Positions 1-7,613 of a stretch of 19,170 nucleotides of DNA are shown in pieces (the first letter of the stretch is position 1; each line of letters starts with the position of its first letter). The translations under genes and the position numbers were made by a program. The stretch is from positions 1 through 19,170 of the forward strand of contig CAIKKO010000342.1 of the NCBI GenBank assembly GCA_903828025.1, read 5' to 3'. Below the pieces are notes generated by a model. The model saw nothing but the letters and a program-made list of their open reading frames with translations. It made no database searches and was not told the origin of the DNA. Origin of the DNA: an uncultured Sphingomonadales bacterium. GTDB taxonomy: Bacteria > Pseudomonadota > Alphaproteobacteria > Sphingomonadales > Sphingomonadaceae.

Positions 1-2
1 AC

Positions 3-941
3 AAGGTCAACACGATCACCGTGCCTTATGTCCATGCCTTCCTCTCGGCAGGCCCGGCTTTCATCAAGAGCGGGTTCTTCTCCGGACCGATCCCGTTCAA
101 GGACACCAACTACTCGCCCGAAGTCACGCTGCGCTACAAGGCCTCGGATGATCTGAACATCTATGCCGCGTACAAGACCGGCTACAAATCGGGTGGCATC
201 GACAACAGCGCCCTGCCTTCCTCGAACCTGCTGGGCTTCAACGACCCGGCAACGCGCGACGCAGTTGCAGCAGGTCTGGTGTACAAGTCCGAGCGCGCCA
301 AGGGCGGCGAACTCGGTGTGAAAGCACAGCTCGCTGATCGCAAGCTCACGATCAATACCTCACTGTTCTATTACAAGTTCACCGATCTGCAGCTGCAGGT
401 TTTCAACGCAGCAACGATTCAGTTCCGCACCTTCAACGCGTCGGAGCTGACCACGAAGGGCTTCGATATGGATCTCAACTGGCGCACGCCGATTGAGGGC
501 CTGCGCATTAACGGTGCGTTGGCTTACACCAGCGCGAAGTTCACGAAGCCGCTGGCCTCGCAAATCGACGGATCTCCGCTCGAAGGCCGTTCTGCTTCGC
601 GCGCGCCGGAATGGGCAGGAAACATCGGTTTCGATTTCACCACACCGATCAGCTCGTCGATGGAGTTTGGCGCGCACGGCAACCTCCAATACTCAAGCAG
701 CTACTACACCGACACGACCAGCGTGAACGATCCGATCCAGAGTGCCTTCGCAACGGTTGATGGCGGCATCTCGATTGGTCAACCGGACGGCAAGTGGAAG
801 CTGGCGCTGGTGGGCATCAACATTGCCGACAAGCGCTATGTCCTCTCGAGCGGCGCACGCCCGTTCGGAGGCGGCGACGACCGCAACGTCAACCTCAACC
901 GCGGCCGTCAGGTCTTCGTGGAAGCCACGTTCAAGATGTAA
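3..941 (+). CDS. TonB-dependent outer-membrane receptor, C-terminal part (5' truncated by window edge)
   Basis: This is the C-terminal ~312 residues of a TonB-dependent receptor, an outer-membrane beta-barrel that imports large or scarce ligands using energy from TonB. The frame is open from the first complete codon at the window edge, so the plug domain and most of the barrel lie outside. The text is typical of a barrel: alternating aromatic and polar strands, the stretch YAAYKTGYKSGGID, repeated short turns, and a last strand ending FVEATFKM. Sphingomonads carry many such receptors next to catabolic genes, so a role in uptake of the compound handled by the downstream enzymes is plausible but inferred. 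A strong terminator follows. The family call is secure; the ligand is unknown. Confidence 0.9.
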   Translation, partial: KVNTITVPYVHAFLSAGPAFIKSGFFSGPIPFKDTNYSPEVTLRYKASDDLNIYAAYKTGYKSGGIDNSALPSSNLLGFNDPATRDAVAAGLVYKSERAKGGELGVKAQLADRKLTINTSLFYYKFTDLQLQVFNAATIQFRTFNASELTTKGFDMDLNWRTPIEGLRINGALAYTSAKFTKPLASQIDGSPLEGRSASRAPEWAGNIGFDFTTPISSSMEFGAHGNLQYSSSYYTDTTSVNDPIQSAFATVDGGISIGQPDGKWKLALVGINIADKRYVLSSGARPFGGGDDRNVNLNRGRQVFVEATFKM

Positions 942-982
942 GCCTACTTCAGCGCCAGCCGGGGCAACCCGGTTGGACATCC

Positions 983-1016
983 TGCCGCCTCGGGAAACCG
1001 GGGCGGCATTTTCTTT
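983..1016 (+). terminator. Intrinsic terminator of the TonB receptor gene
   Basis: An 11-bp stem (983-993 with 998-1008, one G-T wobble) closes a GAAA tetraloop and is followed by TTTTCTTT at 1009-1016. It lies 41 bp after the receptor stop codon. This is a textbook Rho-independent terminator, and it separates the receptor from the convergent Mo-oxidoreductase gene. Confidence 0.85.
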
Positions 1017-1071
1017 GTGGCGGATCTGAAACGCACCCTTTCGTCATTGCCGCGCCGGGGTCAGTGGGCCC

Positions 1072-3213
1072 TCAGGCCGCGCTGACCCGCACGGGAATCG
1101 CGCTTTGCAGTACCATGCCGGTGATCGGGTCCATGTCCACCGCGTCGTCGATCAGGCGGTTGGTCGAGCCTCCCTGATCGCGCACTTCGTCCTTGCCCGC
1201 ATCGTCGCTGCCCCAGGCGTGCGACATCGAAATCACCCCGCGCCGCACTTTGTCGCTCGCCTGCGTGACAGCGTGGATCGTCGCCACGCGCGAGGTGATC
1301 TCGATCACGTCGCCTTCCGCCAGCGACAGCGCGGCGAGATCGTCCGGGTGGAAGAACGCCGGGTTGGTCGGCATCTTCTGGCGCAGAAACGCAGAGACGT
1401 GGCCGTTGCTGTTGTAGCGGTGCTTGGACCGGCGCGAGATCAGGCGGAAATCGAAGCCGTCCGCCTCGGGCTGCGCTTTGGCATAGCCGGCAAATGCTGC
1501 AGGCATCGCGCCCGCCCCCAGCTGGAATTTGTGCGCAGCATCGGGATCGGCCGGTGCAATCGTGGCGTGGGCGGCGGGATAGAGCACTGCGCCGCCCGGC
1601 GTCGCGCTCGCCAGCGAATCCGCCCGCGCCTGGCTCGGCTTCACGAGGCTGCCGTGCGATATCAGATCGAGCATTGTCATCTTGTCCGGCACCGCATCCA
1701 TCGGGCACGGACCACCCGGCAGTTTCAGCTCCAGCTCCAAGTGCTTGGCCAGCCACCACAGCATCTCGTATTCGTCCATCGTATCGCCCGGCGCCGGAAC
1801 CATCGCTTCGGCGTAGTGGGCATAAGGCTCCTCGCAGAACGGCTGCGAGACGTTGTTGATGTCCTCCCGCTCAAGGCACATGCTGGGCGCGAGGATCACG
1901 TCCGCCCGCTTGGCGCTGGCCGACATGAACGGATCGACCTGCACGAACATGTCCAGCGTTTCGAGTGCCTTGCGCACTTTGCGCTGGTTCGGGAAAGCGA
2001 TCTCGGGATTGCCGCCGATCGAGATCAGCACTTTGACCTGACCCTCGCCGGGGGTGAGAATCTCGTCCGCCAGCACCGGGCAGGGCATTTCAGTGCCGAG
2101 CTTGCCAATGCCCCGGATGCGCGACTGGGCAAAGCCTTCGCCGAACATCGGCATCGGCGGCGCGACTTGCGCTTTCTTGGGGCCCGCTGCGAAAGGCATG
2201 AACACCATCGGGTTGGCGACTTTGTCCCCCGCCTGATTGAACCGCGCGCAGACCACGTTGAGCGCGGTGACGAGATATTCGGTCAGCACGCCCTGCCCGG
2301 CCATTTCCGGCCCGGTGCCGGTGACCACCCGGCCCTTCGCGGCCTTGGCAAACATCCGCGCCGCCGCAACCACTTGCTCCGCGCTGATCCCGGCGCGCTG
2401 CGCGGCGAGATCAGGGGTATAGTCCTTCACCGCCTCGGCCAGTTCATCGAACCCATCGACATAGGCGGCGACGAAATTGCGGTCGTAGAGCCCTTCCTCG
2501 ATGATCACGTGCAGCATGCCGCCCAGCAGCGCCGGGTCCTCGCCGGGCTTCACTTGCAGATAGAGATCGGCGAGCACGCCGGTGTCGCTTTCGCGCGGGT
2601 CCGCCACAATCACCTTGAGCCCGCGCGCCTTGGCATCGCGCAGCCGCCGCGAGGGCGAGAACGGCGGGACGCCGCCGCTCGGCGTGTAGTGCGAGACCAG
2701 CGGATTGTTGCCGACGAACATGACGACATCGGACTCTTCGAAATTGTTCGGCCCGCCCATCCACTGGCCGTAGCGCGCGGTGGTGAACACCTTGGCGGGC
2801 TGATCGACCGTGACGCTGGTGTAGTAGTTGCGCGTGCCGATCGCCTCGGCCAGCGCATAGGACGTGCCGAGCACCGCGCTGTTCTGGAAGGCATTGGTGC
2901 CGCAATAGAGCGCCACGCTGTGCGGCCCGTGCTCGGCAATCACCGCCTTGATCTTGTCAGCAACGAGCTTCAGCGCCTCAGCCGTCGAGGTCTCGACAAA
3001 CTGGCCATCACGCCGCACCAGCGGGCGCAGGATGCGCTCGGCCACGTTGTGCATCTCGGGCATCTGGCGGCCCTTCACGCAGGTATAACCGCTGAACAGC
3101 GTGTTTTCCGGATCGCCGCGCACGGCCTTGACCTTGTCGCCCTCGACATCGACCAGCATCGCGCAGCTGGCATGGCAGAAGCGGCAGAACGTGCGGAGCG
3201 TCTTCGTGGTCAA
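1072..3213 (-). CDS. Molybdopterin-dependent oxidoreductase, catalytic subunit (DMSO reductase / formate dehydrogenase-like superfamily)
   Basis: Encodes a ~713-residue Mo-bisMGD enzyme. An N-terminal 4Fe-4S site is visible as C10-x2-C13-x3-C17-x27-C45 (FCRFCHASC ... YTCVKG), followed by the long Mo-cofactor-binding domains and a C-terminal molydopterin-dinucleotide-binding beta-barrel (HVSAFLRQK, then DVIEITSR). The start is taken as TTG at 3213, because GGGAG lies 7 nt upstream and the protein then begins just before the cluster. The open frame extends to 3411 but that extra 66 residues looks non-coding. No Tat signal is visible, so it is probably cytoplasmic. The Mo ligand is not obvious; S133 or D137 in the segment TSVTVDQPAK are candidates. 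No iron-sulfur or membrane partner subunit is adjacent. Enzymes of this superfamily transfer oxygen or hydride, or hydroxylate substrates; which applies here is unknown. Confidence 0.88.
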   Translation of the reverse strand: MTTKTLRTFCRFCHASCAMLVDVEGDKVKAVRGDPENTLFSGYTCVKGRQMPEMHNVAERILRPLVRRDGQFVETSTAEALKLVADKIKAVIAEHGPHSVALYCGTNAFQNSAVLGTSYALAEAIGTRNYYTSVTVDQPAKVFTTARYGQWMGGPNNFEESDVVMFVGNNPLVSHYTPSGGVPPFSPSRRLRDAKARGLKVIVADPRESDTGVLADLYLQVKPGEDPALLGGMLHVIIEEGLYDRNFVAAYVDGFDELAEAVKDYTPDLAAQRAGISAEQVVAAARMFAKAAKGRVVTGTGPEMAGQGVLTEYLVTALNVVCARFNQAGDKVANPMVFMPFAAGPKKAQVAPPMPMFGEGFAQSRIRGIGKLGTEMPCPVLADEILTPGEGQVKVLISIGGNPEIAFPNQRKVRKALETLDMFVQVDPFMSASAKRADVILAPSMCLEREDINNVSQPFCEEPYAHYAEAMVPAPGDTMDEYEMLWWLAKHLELELKLPGGPCPMDAVPDKMTMLDLISHGSLVKPSQARADSLASATPGGAVLYPAAHATIAPADPDAAHKFQLGAGAMPAAFAGYAKAQPEADGFDFRLISRRSKHRYNSNGHVSAFLRQKMPTNPAFFHPDDLAALSLAEGDVIEITSRVATIHAVTQASDKVRRGVISMSHAWGSDDAGKDEVRDQGGSTNRLIDDAVDMDPITGMVLQSAIPVRVSAA

Positions 3214-3220
3214 GGCATAT

Positions 3221-3225
3221 CTCCC
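3221..3225 (-). promoter_or_regulatory. Ribosome binding site deciding the TTG start of the Mo-oxidoreductase
   Basis: Read on the minus strand this is GGGAG, 7 nt before the TTG at 3213. The nearest ATG (3218-3216 on the minus strand) runs into a stop after two codons and is out of frame, so TTG is the best start. Confidence 0.6.
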
Positions 3226-3333
3226 GGGATTTTGGCGGAAGCTATCGGCAAAGCCAAGCGCCGCCCACTCCCCAAAAGAGGGAGGGGGCCAGTCATTTCC
3301 GCCAGTACCTTTGCGGGGCGATCTGGGCTTGAT

Positions 3334-3348
3334 GCTGCGGTACGCAGC
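3334..3348. repeat. 15-bp palindrome upstream of the MDR reductase
   Basis: GCTGCG-GTA-CGCAGC is a perfect 6-bp inverted repeat with a 3-bp spacer. It sits 13 bp before the ATG of the MDR gene, in the 148-bp gap between two divergent genes. It could be an operator or a small leader hairpin next to the Shine-Dalgarno sequence; chance is also possible. Confidence 0.3.
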
Positions 3349-3361
3349 GAAGGACGAAGGC

Positions 3362-4372
3362 ATGACCACGCACAACCGGCACTGGATTCTGGCACAGCGC
3401 CCCATCGGCAATGGCTATGCCGAAGCGTTTGCCTTGCGCGAGGAGCCGGTGCCCGTGGCTGGCGAGGGCCAGATCGTGATCGCCAACAAAGTGCTCTCGA
3501 TGGACAGCGGCACGCGCATGTACATGACCGACCGCGAGGACAGCTACCAGCCTGGCACGCCGCTGGGCGACAAGCTGATCGGCACTGTGCTGGGCGTGGT
3601 GACCGAAACGCGGCATCCCGGCTATGCGGTGGGCGACCGGGTGCGCTGCTATGGCCAGTGGGCGGACTATTCGCTGGTCGATCCGGCGACCGCCTATTGC
3701 ACCAGGCTGGATGATGCGCACGCGGACCTTAAAGACTTTGTCGGCATTTACGGCGCGAATGGCTGGACGGCCTATGTCGGCGTGGTCGAGACGGGCGCGG
3801 CCAAGGCGGGCGAGACGTTCGTGGTCTCCGCAGCGGCGGGCTGCACCGGGATCATGGCGGGGCAGATCGCCAAGGCATTGGGGTGCCGGGTCATCGGCAT
3901 TGCGGGGGGCGCGGCGAAATGCGCGCTGCTCACCAGCGACTACGGGTTCGACGCGGCGATTGATTACAAGGCGGGCGATGTTGCGGGCGAACTGGCGCGG
4001 CTTTGCCCCGATGGCATCGACCTCTATTTCGACAATGTCGGCGGCGAGATCCTCGATGCCGCGCTGGGCCAGATGGCGCTGTACGGGCGAGTCGCGATCT
4101 GCGGGCTGCTGACCAACTACACTGCGCCCGGGCCGGTGCCGGGCCCCTACCGCTTCGATCAGGTCTTGATGAAGCGGCTGCGCATCGAAGGGTTCTTCTC
4201 GCCCGATTTCTATGCGCGCGAGGCCACGTTCAACCCGCAACTGGCGCGCTGGGCAGCGGCAGGGCAGCTCAAACTGCCGTTCGAAGTGAGCCACGGGCTG
4301 GAAGCGACGCCCGAAGCGTTCACCAAGCTGTTTACCGGGGCCAATATCGGCAAAGTCGTGGTGGAACTCTAA
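3362..4372 (+). CDS. NADP-dependent MDR-family oxidoreductase (CurA / leukotriene B4 12-hydroxydehydrogenase-like)
   Basis: Encodes 336 residues, the usual length for the zinc-independent medium-chain reductases that reduce the C=C bond of alpha,beta-unsaturated ketones or aldehydes with NADPH. The N-terminus (HWILAQRPIGNGYAEAFALR) and the sequence around GTRMYMTDREDSYQPG are family-like. The Rossmann fold carries the motif AAAGCTGIMAGQIAKALGCRV, and YFDNVGGEILD follows. No catalytic zinc cysteine/histidine set is seen. The start is ATG 3362 with GAAGG just upstream; the frame is open further upstream (to 3101) but overlaps the divergent Mo-oxidoreductase. Its stop codon interleaves with that of the convergent VOC gene. 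A role in reducing an enone intermediate of the local pathway is inference. Confidence 0.9.
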   Translation: MTTHNRHWILAQRPIGNGYAEAFALREEPVPVAGEGQIVIANKVLSMDSGTRMYMTDREDSYQPGTPLGDKLIGTVLGVVTETRHPGYAVGDRVRCYGQWADYSLVDPATAYCTRLDDAHADLKDFVGIYGANGWTAYVGVVETGAAKAGETFVVSAAAGCTGIMAGQIAKALGCRVIGIAGGAAKCALLTSDYGFDAAIDYKAGDVAGELARLCPDGIDLYFDNVGGEILDAALGQMALYGRVAICGLLTNYTAPGPVPGPYRFDQVLMKRLRIEGFFSPDFYAREATFNPQLARWAAAGQLKLPFEVSHGLEATPEAFTKLFTGANIGKVVVEL

Positions 4373-4830
4373 CGGCTGAGCGCGAACGGCCCGGCGGGAT
4401 CGGGCTCGATCAGCTCGATCAGATTGCCATCCGGATCGCGGCCATAGACCGCGCGGCACAGGCCCGGCACGTGCTGCGGCGCGCTGTTGAACGGCATCCC
4501 GGCGGCGGAAAGCCGGGCGTATTCGGCCTCCAGATCATCGACCGCGATGCAGATATGCGTCAGGCCCTGATGGTACACCGGCCGGTCCGGACCGCGCTCC
4601 GGGCTGGCGGGCTGGGCGAATTCGAACAGTTCGAGAAAGGCATTGGCAGTGCGCAGCATGACCATGCGCACCGCCGTGCCGGTGAGGCCGAAGATCGTGT
4701 CAGCCTGCGCGTTGTCGCCGTTCCACGCGGTTTCCAGCACCACCACAAAACCCAACTGGTCGCGGTAGAACGCCGCGAGCCGGTCCAAGTTGCCGGTGGT
4801 GATGCTGGTGTGGTGGAGGCCCAGGATCAC
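4369..4830 (-). CDS. VOC family protein (glyoxalase/bleomycin-resistance fold), downstream of the Rieske gene
   Basis: Encodes ~153 residues with two beta-alpha-beta-beta-beta modules. Candidate metal ligands are in the expected places: H6/H7 in LGLHHTSI, E in FLELFEF, H in LTHICIAVDD, and E in GNLIELIEP. The family includes glyoxalases, extradiol dioxygenases, epimerases and binding proteins, so the reaction is not fixed. GTG at 4830 is chosen because it begins the conserved first strand 7 nt after the Rieske stop. No good Shine-Dalgarno is visible, so translation may depend on coupling to the Rieske gene. The frame extends upstream (to 4884) but overlaps the Rieske gene. The stop codon TAG (4371-4369) overlaps the TAA of the convergent MDR gene. 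Confidence 0.85.
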   Translation of the reverse strand: MILGLHHTSITTGNLDRLAAFYRDQLGFVVVLETAWNGDNAQADTIFGLTGTAVRMVMLRTANAFLELFEFAQPASPERGPDRPVYHQGLTHICIAVDDLEAEYARLSAAGMPFNSAPQHVPGLCRAVYGRDPDGNLIELIEPDPAGPFALSR

Positions 4831-4837
4831 GACGGCA

Positions 4838-6262
4838 TCACGTCTTGGGCAGTTCGCCCGAGAGGTATTTGTCCATCGTCCCATGGAACTGGCGGATGCG
4901 CGTTTCCTGATAGTGGCCGAGTTCGAGCCGCTTGTTCTTCGAGGCTTTCATACCCGCTTGCACATGCGGCAGGTTTTCCATGTCCTGATCGAACACCCCG
5001 GCCAGCGCCGCACCAATCAGGTGCGAGGCATACGTGAACGGCTGATCGTCGGGGATCATGAACATTTCCGGGCCGCGCGCGGGCTTCTCGCCCTTTTGCG
5101 CGCGCATCAGGATGCGCACTTCCATCAGGCAGTGATCGGCATCCTTCCACGGCCGCCAGCGATAGACGATATTGGGCACGAACCCGCCCCAGGGCGACCA
5201 GTTGGGGAAGATGTTGTACGTCAGGTTGTCGAGCATCTCGCTGTCCGACACCTCGGAATAGTCATGGCCGTTCATCGCCGCAAAGCCCTCGCGGTTGGCC
5301 TGCGCCAGCACTTTGCGCGCGAGCAGCGGATCGGCCGGATCGAAGCCCTTGAGATCGTCACGGTCGGTCGCGTTGCGGCGGCCGCGCCCATCCCCTGCGC
5401 CGAGGAAATCGGCGAGCTTGTCGATCACATAGAGCTGGTCCTTGCCCTTGAGGTGGGGCGAAAGCGTGCCATTGGGCGTGATCGCGCGGTTCATGTGATC
5501 GCCGTAGAGATCATAGCGCGTGTTGGCGTCTGCGGTGAACGGCAGGATCTGCGGATGCGTGACGACCGAGTGCCACGCTTCCATGAACGCTTCGGACACG
5601 GCCTTCCAATTCGCCGGCACCACGCGCGCGACCCAGGCGCCAGTGGTGCATTCGTCGAGCCGCCAGTTGTCGTAATGCTCGACACCGGGGCCGATCCACT
5701 CGCGGAAGCCAGGCAGATCATGGTTTTCCGTTACCAAGATGAAGCCCTGCCAGCGCTCGACCTTGAGCTCGGGCAGCGAGAGGTCCTTGTCCTCCAGATG
5801 CTTGAAGTCCCACGCGCAGGGCACTTCCTTGAGGCTGCCGTCGTTGTTCCAGGTGAAGCCGTGGAACGGGCAGCGCAGATTGATCGAGCGCCCGCTTTCA
5901 AGCCGCAGCTTGCGCCCGCGGTGGAGGCACACGTTGTAGAACGCGCGCACGCCGCCATCCGGCTGGCGGATCAGCAGGAACGACTTGTCATTGATCTCAT
6001 AGACCACGGTGTCGCCGGGATCGGGCATGTCTTCCTCACGCGCGGCGAACTGCCACACGTTGGGCCACATCTTCTCGTCTTCGAGCGCCTTGAACGCAGG
6101 CGAGGTGTAGCGATCGGGATCGAGCGGCTCGTCGCCCAGATCCTGGGTCGATTCCATCACGAGGTAATCGGGCGCGGGCCGCGTATCGACGCTGAGCATG
6201 TCTGTATAAGTCACGCCGGGGCAGCGGTCCGGGCGGTCGATCTGGGGGTCAATATCAGCCAT
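4838..6262 (-). CDS. Aromatic ring-hydroxylating oxygenase, Rieske-type alpha subunit
   Basis: Encodes 474 residues. The N-terminal Rieske domain binds a 2Fe-2S cluster through C112-x-H114 (VCLHRG) and C131-x2-H134 (CPFHGFTW). The C-terminal domain has the mononuclear iron site: NWK at 218-220, then E228, H231 and H236 in EAFMEAWHSVVTH; the third, acidic ligand probably lies in the later segment SEMLDNLTYNIFPN. Such enzymes dihydroxylate or monohydroxylate rings, or dealkylate, using electrons from a reductase and often a ferredoxin. No beta subunit, ferredoxin or reductase is adjacent, so it is probably an alpha-only oligomer with partners elsewhere. Start ATG 6262 has TTGAGGA just upstream. 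It is the first gene of a two-gene unit with the VOC gene. The substrate is unknown. Confidence 0.93.
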   Translation of the reverse strand: MADIDPQIDRPDRCPGVTYTDMLSVDTRPAPDYLVMESTQDLGDEPLDPDRYTSPAFKALEDEKMWPNVWQFAAREEDMPDPGDTVVYEINDKSFLLIRQPDGGVRAFYNVCLHRGRKLRLESGRSINLRCPFHGFTWNNDGSLKEVPCAWDFKHLEDKDLSLPELKVERWQGFILVTENHDLPGFREWIGPGVEHYDNWRLDECTTGAWVARVVPANWKAVSEAFMEAWHSVVTHPQILPFTADANTRYDLYGDHMNRAITPNGTLSPHLKGKDQLYVIDKLADFLGAGDGRGRRNATDRDDLKGFDPADPLLARKVLAQANREGFAAMNGHDYSEVSDSEMLDNLTYNIFPNWSPWGGFVPNIVYRWRPWKDADHCLMEVRILMRAQKGEKPARGPEMFMIPDDQPFTYASHLIGAALAGVFDQDMENLPHVQAGMKASKNKRLELGHYQETRIRQFHGTMDKYLSGELPKT

Positions 6263-6331
6263 GATGGGTCCTCAACCTAATGGGTCTTGCCGACGGGATC
6301 GGCCAGTTTGCTCCGCCGCGTGCTTCGCGAC

Positions 6332-6382
6332 CGCCCGAAACCGGGATCGCCCCAAAACCGGGATCGCCCGAAACGGGATCGC
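6332..6382. repeat. Three tandem 15-17 bp mini-palindromes in the Rieske/VOC divergent promoter region
   Basis: Three head-to-tail degenerate copies of a unit that on the minus strand reads GATCCCGGTTTCGGGC. Each contains a small dyad of the form CCCG-(3-5 nt)-CGGG; the middle copy ends GGGG instead. They sit about 70-120 bp before the Rieske start and 100-150 bp before the VOC start. Binding sites for a regulator of both transcripts are the most natural reading, but no regulator gene is in the window. Confidence 0.5.
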
Positions 6383-6470
6383 TGGCACGCACTGCCTCAC
6401 AAAACTCCCAGTGTGTTCTCTCGGCGCATAATGCCATCGTCCCCCATCGCAGCAAGCTGACGCATTGAAT

Positions 6471-6475
6471 AGGAG
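6471..6475 (+). promoter_or_regulatory. Ribosome binding site of the second VOC gene
   Basis: AGGAG lies 6 nt before ATG 6482. A second ATG at 6477 overlaps this spacing and is in a different frame, so 6482 is the start. Confidence 0.6.
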
Positions 6476-6481
6476 CATGGG

Positions 6482-7000
6482 ATGGGAATCAGCGCAATCG
6501 GGCCGGTGATGCAATTTGCCTTCGTGCCGAAGGACTTCGATGCGGCGGTGAAGCACTGGACGGAGACGATGGGCGTGGGCCCGTTCTACCTCCTCGAAAA
6601 CAACCTGCTGGGCGAGGGCAAGTACCTTGGCGAGCCGTATCACTGCGTCTTTTCCATCGCGATCGCCTACTGGGGCGATATGCAGATCGAGCTGGTGCGG
6701 CAGGAAAACGATGCGCCGAGCATCTATCGCGGCCGGGAAGGCGAGGCGCTGCACCATACCTGCATCCTGACCGATGATATCGAGAAAGCGCGGAAGATTG
6801 CCGAGGACTCGGGCGCGACCGTGCTGGTCGAAGGCAAAGTCGGCGAGGATGGCCATGTGCTCTATGTCGATACCGGCGCGGGCCCCGGCACGATTGTCGA
6901 GATCCTGCAAAGCGCCAGCGGCACCGACGGCCTGTTCGCGATGATCAAGGCCGCTTCGGTGGGCTGGGACGGCACCGATCCGCTGCGCAAGTTGGGCTGA
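6482..7000 (+). CDS. VOC family protein, glyoxalase_4 / methylmalonyl-CoA epimerase-like
   Basis: Encodes 172 residues. It opens with IGPVMQFAFVPKDFDAAVKHW, followed by TMGVGPFYLLE, a pattern seen in the glyoxalase_4 branch of the VOC superfamily. Likely metal ligands are Q11 (where many relatives have H), E in MQIELVRQ, H in LHHTCILTDD, and E in GTIVEILQ. Members near CoA-dependent catabolic genes include epimerases and proteins of unknown activity, so an epimerase or lyase step on a pathway intermediate is possible. It is transcribed divergently from the Rieske gene across a 219-bp region with tandem repeats. It converges on the GFA gene with a hairpin between them. Family assignment is strong; function is not. 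Confidence 0.88.
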   Translation: MGISAIGPVMQFAFVPKDFDAAVKHWTETMGVGPFYLLENNLLGEGKYLGEPYHCVFSIAIAYWGDMQIELVRQENDAPSIYRGREGEALHHTCILTDDIEKARKIAEDSGATVLVEGKVGEDGHVLYVDTGAGPGTIVEILQSASGTDGLFAMIKAASVGWDGTDPLRKLG

Positions 7001-7006
7001 ACGACA

Positions 7007-7032
7007 CCCTCTCCCCTGAGGGGGGGAGAGGG
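7007..7032. terminator. Hairpin between convergent VOC and GFA genes
   Basis: A perfect 10-bp C/G-rich stem (7007-7016 with 7023-7032, CCCTCTCCCC/GGGGAGAGGG) and 6-nt loop fill the 42-bp gap between two convergent genes. There is no T tract on either side, so it may stall or protect transcripts rather than act as a classic intrinsic terminator. It also resembles dispersed extragenic palindromes common in alphaproteobacteria. Confidence 0.5.
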
Positions 7033-7042
7033 CACCGCCGGT

Positions 7043-7471
7043 TTACTGCGCGTCGAGCTTCTTCACGCCGGCGGGGATGACCACCCAGTCCTGCGCGCTC
7101 GATGTCCAGAAGTGGACGGCGGGCGCAAGGTCTTTGGGATCGTCCAGCGTGCCTGCCTTGATGAAGATCATGCCCTGCGCCATGCTGTCGGGCGTTTCGG
7201 TGAACACGGGCGAACCGCATGTGCCGCAGAACTTGCGGTGAACCGCGCGGCCCGCGTCGCTGCTGTCCTCATAAGTCGTAAGCTCGCCGGTGCGTTCCAG
7301 CGCGGCGAAGGGCACCGCCGCAATCACCGAAAGCGCCGAGCCTGCCTGCCGCTGGCAGTGGCGGCAGTGGCACACCGCGGTCAGCAGCGGGGGCCATGCG
7401 GTTTCATAGCGCACCGCGCCGCAGAGGCACCCGCCGGTGCGCCGCTCGCTGGTTGATTCTTCGGTAGTCAT
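7043..7471 (-). CDS. GFA family protein (glutathione-dependent formaldehyde-activating enzyme / CENP-V fold)
   Basis: Encodes ~142 residues with the zinc-binding cysteines of the GFA family: C15-x-C17 (GCLCGAVRY), C34-x-C36-x2-C39 (VCHCRHCQR) and C82-x2-C85 (KFCGTCGSP). The family is named for formaldehyde-glutathione adduct formation, but most members are uncharacterised carbon-sulfur-lyase-like proteins, so the activity is open. ATG 7471 is preferred because GGGAGAGA precedes it by a normal distance and the protein then begins shortly before the first zinc motif; an in-frame ATG at 7510 would add 13 residues. It is a single gene, convergent with the VOC gene and divergent from the CoA operon. 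Confidence 0.87.
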   Translation of the reverse strand: MTTEESTSERRTGGCLCGAVRYETAWPPLLTAVCHCRHCQRQAGSALSVIAAVPFAALERTGELTTYEDSSDAGRAVHRKFCGTCGSPVFTETPDSMAQGMIFIKAGTLDDPKDLAPAVHFWTSSAQDWVVIPAGVKKLDAQ

Positions 7472-7596
7472 GGCCGTCTCTCCCGTCTTGATCCTCTCAG
7501 CATCGCACATTTGGCCCGGTGTGCCACCCCCATGGTTTTGCCAGCATGCCGGTGCGGGCTGCGGTGCGGGGCGGGGAGCAGCACAAACCGCCGCGA

Positions 7597-7613
7597 TGCC
7601 TTAGCGTAAGGCA
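7597..7613. repeat. 17-bp palindrome upstream of the CoA catabolic operon
   Basis: TGCCTTA-GCG-TAAGGCA is a perfect 7-bp inverted repeat with a 3-bp spacer. It is the clearest dyad in the 281-bp gap between the GFA gene and the thioesterase gene, about 140 bp before the operon's first start. It is a candidate operator. The rest of the gap shows no convincing small gene, and I cannot assign a promoter with confidence. Confidence 0.35.

Noticed and set aside
1058..1088. Inverted repeat GGGTCAG ... CTGACCC across the end of the Mo-oxidoreductase gene
   Set aside because: It includes the stop codon, has a 17-nt loop and no T tract, so it is not convincing as a terminator.
3265..3290. Pyrimidine/purine hairpin-like stretch (CTCCCC...GGGAGG) between the divergent Mo and MDR genes
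   Set aside because: The stem is short and imperfect, and it lies upstream of both genes, so it is not a terminator. At most it is a fragment of a common extragenic palindrome.
1105..3714. Very long + strand open frame (869 codons) opposite the Mo-oxidoreductase
   Set aside because: It is the complement of a well-supported gene in GC-rich DNA. Its translation is rich in R, H and G and has no domain-like text.
4790..6280. Long + strand open frame opposite the Rieske gene
   Set aside because: Mirror of the Rieske coding sequence, which has clear cluster and iron ligands; the + frame has none.
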